Shown one piece after another: positions 6,116 to 9,070 of a stretch of 9,070 bases of DNA. This DNA comes from Pseudomonadota bacterium (GTDB taxonomy: Bacteria > Pseudomonadota > Gammaproteobacteria > Acidiferrobacterales > UBA6901), in contig JAJYEK010000148.1 in NCBI GenBank assembly GCA_021785795.1, positions 1 through 9,070 of the forward strand, written 5' to 3'. The notes below the pieces were generated by a model. It did no database searches and was not told the DNA's origin. It saw only the letters and a program-made list of their open reading frames with translations. Each line of letters starts with the position of its first letter. Within the stretch, counting starts at the first letter, position 1. The position numbers were made by a program, and so were the translations under genes.

Positions 6116-7473
6116 CCGGGAAATCCGCCAGCCAGAATCCTTGTGTACAGGCGCCAGGCGCTCATCAGATTCAACCATAAAAGCAGGTTTGAGAAACCGA
6201 GCGCTGCCGCAGCCGGATAGGCCAGCAGGCGGGGCATCCACGCCGCACCCGCCAGCAGCAGCAAGGCGGCAAGATGCAGCCAGAACTGAATGTAAACACG
6301 TCGTTCCGGAATGATCTGTTTCATATTGGGCAGTTTGCCGCGCCCGGACGGACTGGCTTGAAGGTGCAGCCAGACGAGAAACGGTACGATCTTGTACAGC
6401 ATGCCGCTGATCACCGACACGCCGAAGCCGAGAATCGCAAGTATACCCCAGGTGAACTCGAGCGATATGGGAACGCCCTGTGACCTACATAGTCCCACCC
6501 AGCCGAGCGCTGTGCAGGCGAGCAGACTGGCCATGCCGATACGCCAGAAGCGCACCGTGATATCGGGCATCTCGCGCCGCCGCTGCTGCTGCAGCGCAAG
6601 TGTTGTGACTGCGAACACGGCATAACCCAGACCCAGCAAACACGCAAGCGCCGGTGCAGATTCGTGCGCCAGCGCCAGGTGGCCGGAGAGGCACTGAGCC
6701 GACGACCAGAGCAGCAGCGTGACAAAGATTGCCCGCGTAAGCTGGCCAGTCAGGATGCGCGGATAGGGAGGTGTGGTCTGAAACATGGGAACGACTTGGA
6801 AGCCGACGCCGACCACCAGCAATCCGACCCAGCCGAGCAGGCCCCAGGCCAGGTGCAGAGCCGTCAGTCTGGACACGGGCAGCGGCTGATGCCAGCTGCG
6901 TCCGACCCCTAGCAGCAGACCCAGGCACACCGTTACCCCGAGCGCGCCAATGGAAAACCGGATGCCGCGCACGGTGATGGCCGCTGCGCGGGCGCGCACC
7001 AGGCTTCCCGCAGCCGCACCGATGAAAACGACGAAGGCGAGTGCGAGCAGCGCCAGTGCCGGTGCCAGCAGTGGCACCCGAGCGGCGAGGAAACTGCCGG
7101 CAAGCGCCAGCGTCCCTAAGCCGAGCAGGGCGTGCACCATACCGCCTACCCTGCGTGCCTGCGCAACGGGTGTGCCGGCGACGACCGGAAGCATCTGCAT
7201 CAGAGCGCCTATCATGACCATGGCGAGAAAGCCGAGGGTCATCAGGTGTGTTACCGCAAGCGCTCCCGCTGACCAGCGCGATGCCCAGACCGCAGGTCCG
7301 AGTGACAGGAGCGCCAGCGCCGCAGCGATCGCGAACAGCGGCGCGGTCAGAAAGAAACGCAGGGGAACCGAGATGGGAGGCGCTTGCTCCAGAGACAGCG
7401 TCGCAGTGCCCATGCGAACGGCCGCGCCCCGCGCGCCGGCGGCGGTCTGCGGCTTCTGTTGCCGACCCGCCAT
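6112..7473 (-). CDS. Twelve-helix NnrS-like inner-membrane protein
   Basis: A protein of 453 residues with about 12 predicted membrane helices starting near residue 40, after a short cytoplasmic basic leader. It is not a standard NnrS but shares its build: histidine-led helices with a Gly-rich run. The clearest are THLMTLGF (H76) through to Q93 and LP96, and LHLAWGLLGW (H207) through to Q226 and VVP. The two segments look like an internal repeat, H, about 17-19 residues, Q, then P. Comparable proteins in denitrifiers are listed as permeases or as distant relatives of haem-copper oxidase subunit I. Metal or haem binding through these histidines is plausible but inferred. The start ATG at 7473 lies six bases after the hemerythrin stop with only a weak AGGCGG upstream; M21 (7413) is a possible alternative start. 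Its stop overlaps the SirB2 start. Confidence 0.85.
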   Translation of the reverse strand: MAGRQQKPQTAAGARGAAVRMGTATLSLEQAPPISVPLRFFLTAPLFAIAAALALLSLGPAVWASRWSAGALAVTHLMTLGFLAMVMIGALMQMLPVVAGTPVAQARRVGGMVHALLGLGTLALAGSFLAARVPLLAPALALLALAFVVFIGAAAGSLVRARAAAITVRGIRFSIGALGVTVCLGLLLGVGRSWHQPLPVSRLTALHLAWGLLGWVGLLVVGVGFQVVPMFQTTPPYPRILTGQLTRAIFVTLLLWSSAQCLSGHLALAHESAPALACLLGLGYAVFAVTTLALQQQRRREMPDITVRFWRIGMASLLACTALGWVGLCRSQGVPISLEFTWGILAILGFGVSVISGMLYKIVPFLVWLHLQASPSGRGKLPNMKQIIPERRVYIQFWLHLAALLLLAGAAWMPRLLAYPAAAALGFSNLLLWLNLMSAWRLYTRILAGGFPG

Positions 7474-7479
7474 CGCCGC

Positions 7480-7926
7480 CTAGGCTGGCCGGTCGGCACG
7501 CATGCGCTGCAGGAGTTCAGGAACTTCGCTGGCGAGTGCGCGGTCGGCCATCGGGTACAGGACCTGTTCTTCCTTGAGGTTGTGCTGCTGCAGCAGCGTT
7601 AGCAGGGTTTCCGATGATCCCAGATAATGTCCCCGATCGCGTGACTCGATGTCCCGCCGCAGGTCCTCGAACAAGGCGCGCATCTGCTCGTGTTCCGTGC
7701 GCATGATGCGTGTCGGCCCCATGGCCTGTCCGGTCCGCATTTCGAACGCAGGAAACAGAACGGTCTCTTCGGCTTCAAAATGCCGCAGCGTGGCGCCCAG
7801 AAAATCCTGAAGGCTTTTCCCTGCGCTGAGCCAGTCGCCGCGGTGAACCTGGTTTTCAGCCGCGCCGAGCAGATCATCGCAATGCCGGTGATCGGTGCTG
7901 AGCTCGGAATATATGGAATCCACCAT
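7480..7926 (-). CDS. Hemerythrin HHE-domain protein
   Basis: A protein of 148 residues made of a single hemerythrin-like bundle with the expected di-iron ligands: H13 (STDHRHCDDL), H49 and E53 (HFEAEE), H79 (RTEHEQMRAL), H115 and E119 (QQHNLKEEQVLYP). There is no N-terminal ScdA-type domain, so it is not a full YtfE/Ric homologue, although those NO-damage repair proteins share this domain. A soluble cytoplasmic O2/NO-binding or iron-handling role is likely. The ATG at 7926 has GAGAGGA (7940-7934) seven bases upstream, a strong site. It is the first gene of the minus-strand operon, 63 bases downstream of an FNR/DNR-type box. The stop TAG is six bases before the next gene. Confidence 0.93.
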   Translation of the reverse strand: MVDSIYSELSTDHRHCDDLLGAAENQVHRGDWLSAGKSLQDFLGATLRHFEAEETVLFPAFEMRTGQAMGPTRIMRTEHEQMRALFEDLRRDIESRDRGHYLGSSETLLTLLQQHNLKEEQVLYPMADRALASEVPELLQRMRADRPA

Positions 7927-7962
7927 GAGGTCATCCTCTCCGCGTAAGCCGCAGCCGCTGAC

Positions 7963-7968
7963 TTTGTA
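7963..7968 (-). promoter_or_regulatory. Possible -10 element of the hemerythrin operon
   Basis: On the minus strand, TACAAA at 7968-7963 lies about 27 bases after the end of the FNR/DNR-type box, two bases closer than the ideal class II spacing. The start of transcription would be near 7955, giving a leader of about 29 nt. The match to the consensus is moderate. Confidence 0.4.
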
Positions 7969-7988
7969 GCAAGCGCCGTGCGTACGCC

Positions 7989-8002
7989 TTGATCAATGTC
8001 AA
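7989..8002 (-). promoter_or_regulatory. FNR/DNR-type activator box of the hemerythrin operon
   Basis: The 14-base site reads TTGAT-CAAT-GTCAA on the plus strand (TTGAC-ATTG-ATCAA on the minus strand), matching the CRP/FNR superfamily site with one base of asymmetry between the half-sites. It lies in the 92-base gap between the nnrS stop (8019) and the hemerythrin start (7926), centre at 7995.5, roughly -40 from the predicted start. It shares the same half-sites as the box at 2119-2132, supporting one regulator for both units. Confidence 0.72.
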
Positions 8003-8018
8003 GGCATGAAGACCGAAC

Positions 8019-9070
8019 TCATCCGGCGCGACCATCAATGCGCGGCCGCAGATACATCGGCGCATAGCGCCAGACCCAGGGTGCAAGACAGACGAGCCAT
8101 GCTCCGGCGGCTGCGAGATTGAAAAAATGGGCGTAGACAAAAAACGGCGCCGTCAGCGCCGCAGCCAGGCGCAGCAGCGCGGTTACGTTGATGCCGAGTA
8201 ACGTAATCCACGTGAGGTGATCGGCGACCAGTGCCCTGCCCGAGTGTCCGAGGCTCACTCGCGAGACCATGGCGACCACCATGCCCAGCACGAAGCCGAT
8301 ACCCAGGGCGTGCAGCGGTGCGCGGCCGAACAGCAACCGCCCGCTGCCGAGCAGCACAAGGCTCTGAAGGCTATACAGCGCCGTCGCCAGCGTGAACCAG
8401 AAAAACGCGATATGGAGCATGGCCAGCAGGCGATCGTGGAAGCTGCGGCGAAAACCCCAAGCGACCGAGTGGTAGAGGCCGGTCAGCATCAGCGGCAGGT
8501 CGCACACGAAAAGCCAGCGGCGCTCGCCCCAGAGCACGAGCACGGCATGACCGGTTGCGCACACCAGCACCAGTGGCAGGCTCCATGCGGGGCGCACGAT
8601 GCGGTAGTTTTCCAGCACGCTGTTGCCGAAAAACGGGATCATACGGTGGCTGACGCCGAATACTACGGGAACGAGAAACATCCACAGTCCGAACTCGCGT
8701 GCGGCGACAAACCACGTCGGGTTCCCGCTGACCGCGGCAACCGCGAAGCATGCGATACCCAGGGCCCCGGCGGCAAGCGCCAGATTGAGCGCGCGTTCGT
8801 GCGGACCGCGCTGGCCCGCCGCGTGGTAGACCCGCAGCAGCGCGACGAGGATGGTCAGCCAGCCGCACAGGAATACGGCAGTGGCAAGCGCTACAATCCC
8901 GGTTCCGGCATACAATCCAGGGTAAAACAGCGCCCCGCCCCCCGCCATGAGCAGGGATGCGCTGACATAGGTACGGCGTGAGAGCGCAGGAGTATTCATC
9001 CAGCGGGGGTAGACTGTGGCAAGAAAGCCGAAGATGAAGAACGGGAAAAGGCCGTAGATCATGAGGAACG
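8019..9070 (-). CDS. nnrS: NnrS family protein, 5' end outside the window
   Basis: About 350 codons are visible; the frame stays open to the right edge, so the N terminus is missing. Visible sequence is a chain of about ten membrane helices with NnrS signatures: MIYGLFPFFIFGFLATVYPRW near the edge (a residue FL precedes it, so the ATG at 9062 is not the true start), FGVSHRMIPFF, LHIAFFWFT, and HALGIGFVLGMVVAMVSRVS followed by LGHSGR. NnrS is an inner-membrane haem- and copper-containing protein, first found with nitrite/NO reductase genes in Rhodobacter and later tied to NO resistance in Vibrio; its exact reaction is unsettled. Several of the conserved histidines are candidates for metal binding. 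The hemerythrin operon follows in the same direction but has its own promoter. Confidence 0.88.
   Translation of the reverse strand, partial: FLMIYGLFPFFIFGFLATVYPRWMNTPALSRRTYVSASLLMAGGGALFYPGLYAGTGIVALATAVFLCGWLTILVALLRVYHAAGQRGPHERALNLALAAGALGIACFAVAAVSGNPTWFVAAREFGLWMFLVPVVFGVSHRMIPFFGNSVLENYRIVRPAWSLPLVLVCATGHAVLVLWGERRWLFVCDLPLMLTGLYHSVAWGFRRSFHDRLLAMLHIAFFWFTLATALYSLQSLVLLGSGRLLFGRAPLHALGIGFVLGMVVAMVSRVSLGHSGRALVADHLTWITLLGINVTALLRLAAALTAPFFVYAHFFNLAAAGAWLVCLAPWVWRYAPMYLRPRIDGRAG

Noticed and set aside
6116..6241. N-terminal extension of the SirB2-family frame
   Set aside because: The 42 extra residues overlap the 3' end of the neighbour, lack similarity to the family and would destroy the ATGA coupling seen at 6115-6112.
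8217..8981. A 254-codon open frame on the plus strand, antisense to nnrS
   Set aside because: Its product is rich in Glu, Gln, His and Arg with no family signature, as expected from the reverse of a hydrophobic membrane-protein gene.

Overview
This GC-rich window looks like a chromosomal segment of a gammaproteobacterium with a denitrifying or nitric-oxide-exposed lifestyle, possibly a sulfur- or iron-oxidising type. That lifestyle is inferred from gene content (an nnrS homologue, two hemerythrins, a porin-cytochrome fusion); no taxonomic marker complete enough to name the organism is present.

Left part (1-2118), plus strand: the 3' end of rsmE (16S rRNA m3U1498 methyltransferase), then a decayed YIP1-family membrane protein gene broken by at least two frameshifts, then a small secreted DUF3617-type protein. 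A gene-free stretch of about 530 bases follows, ending in a promoter with a perfect FNR/DNR-type box (TTGAC-N4-GTCAA) placed exactly as in a class II activated promoter.

Middle (2119-4581), plus strand: that promoter appears to drive a fusion of a monoheme cytochrome c to an outer-membrane beta-barrel (Cyc2-like architecture). After a second gene-free stretch of about 480 bases rich in dyad symmetry comes a small secreted protein. By eye it keeps the four copper-ligand histidines and the disulfide of Cu/Zn superoxide dismutase but lacks the zinc loop. It ends in a textbook intrinsic terminator.

Right part (4836-9070), minus strand, convergent with the above: an nnrS homologue enters from the right edge (its 5' end is outside the window). 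Just after it lies a second FNR/DNR-type box (TTGAT-N4-GTCAA), followed by a compact four-gene operon: HHE hemerythrin, 12-helix NnrS-like membrane protein, SirB2-family membrane protein, DUF2249-HHE hemerythrin fusion. The genes are separated by 6 nt or overlap by ATGA, so translational coupling is likely.

Together, the two near-identical boxes suggest that an FNR/DNR-family regulator (oxygen- or NO-responsive) controls both the hemerythrin/NnrS-like operon and the divergently placed outer-membrane cytochrome. That would join NO handling in the cytoplasm and inner membrane with an outer-membrane electron-transfer protein. The least described parts are the SirB2/NnrS-like/double-hemerythrin module, the Cyc2-like gene under an FNR/DNR box, and the reduced copper-SOD-like protein.
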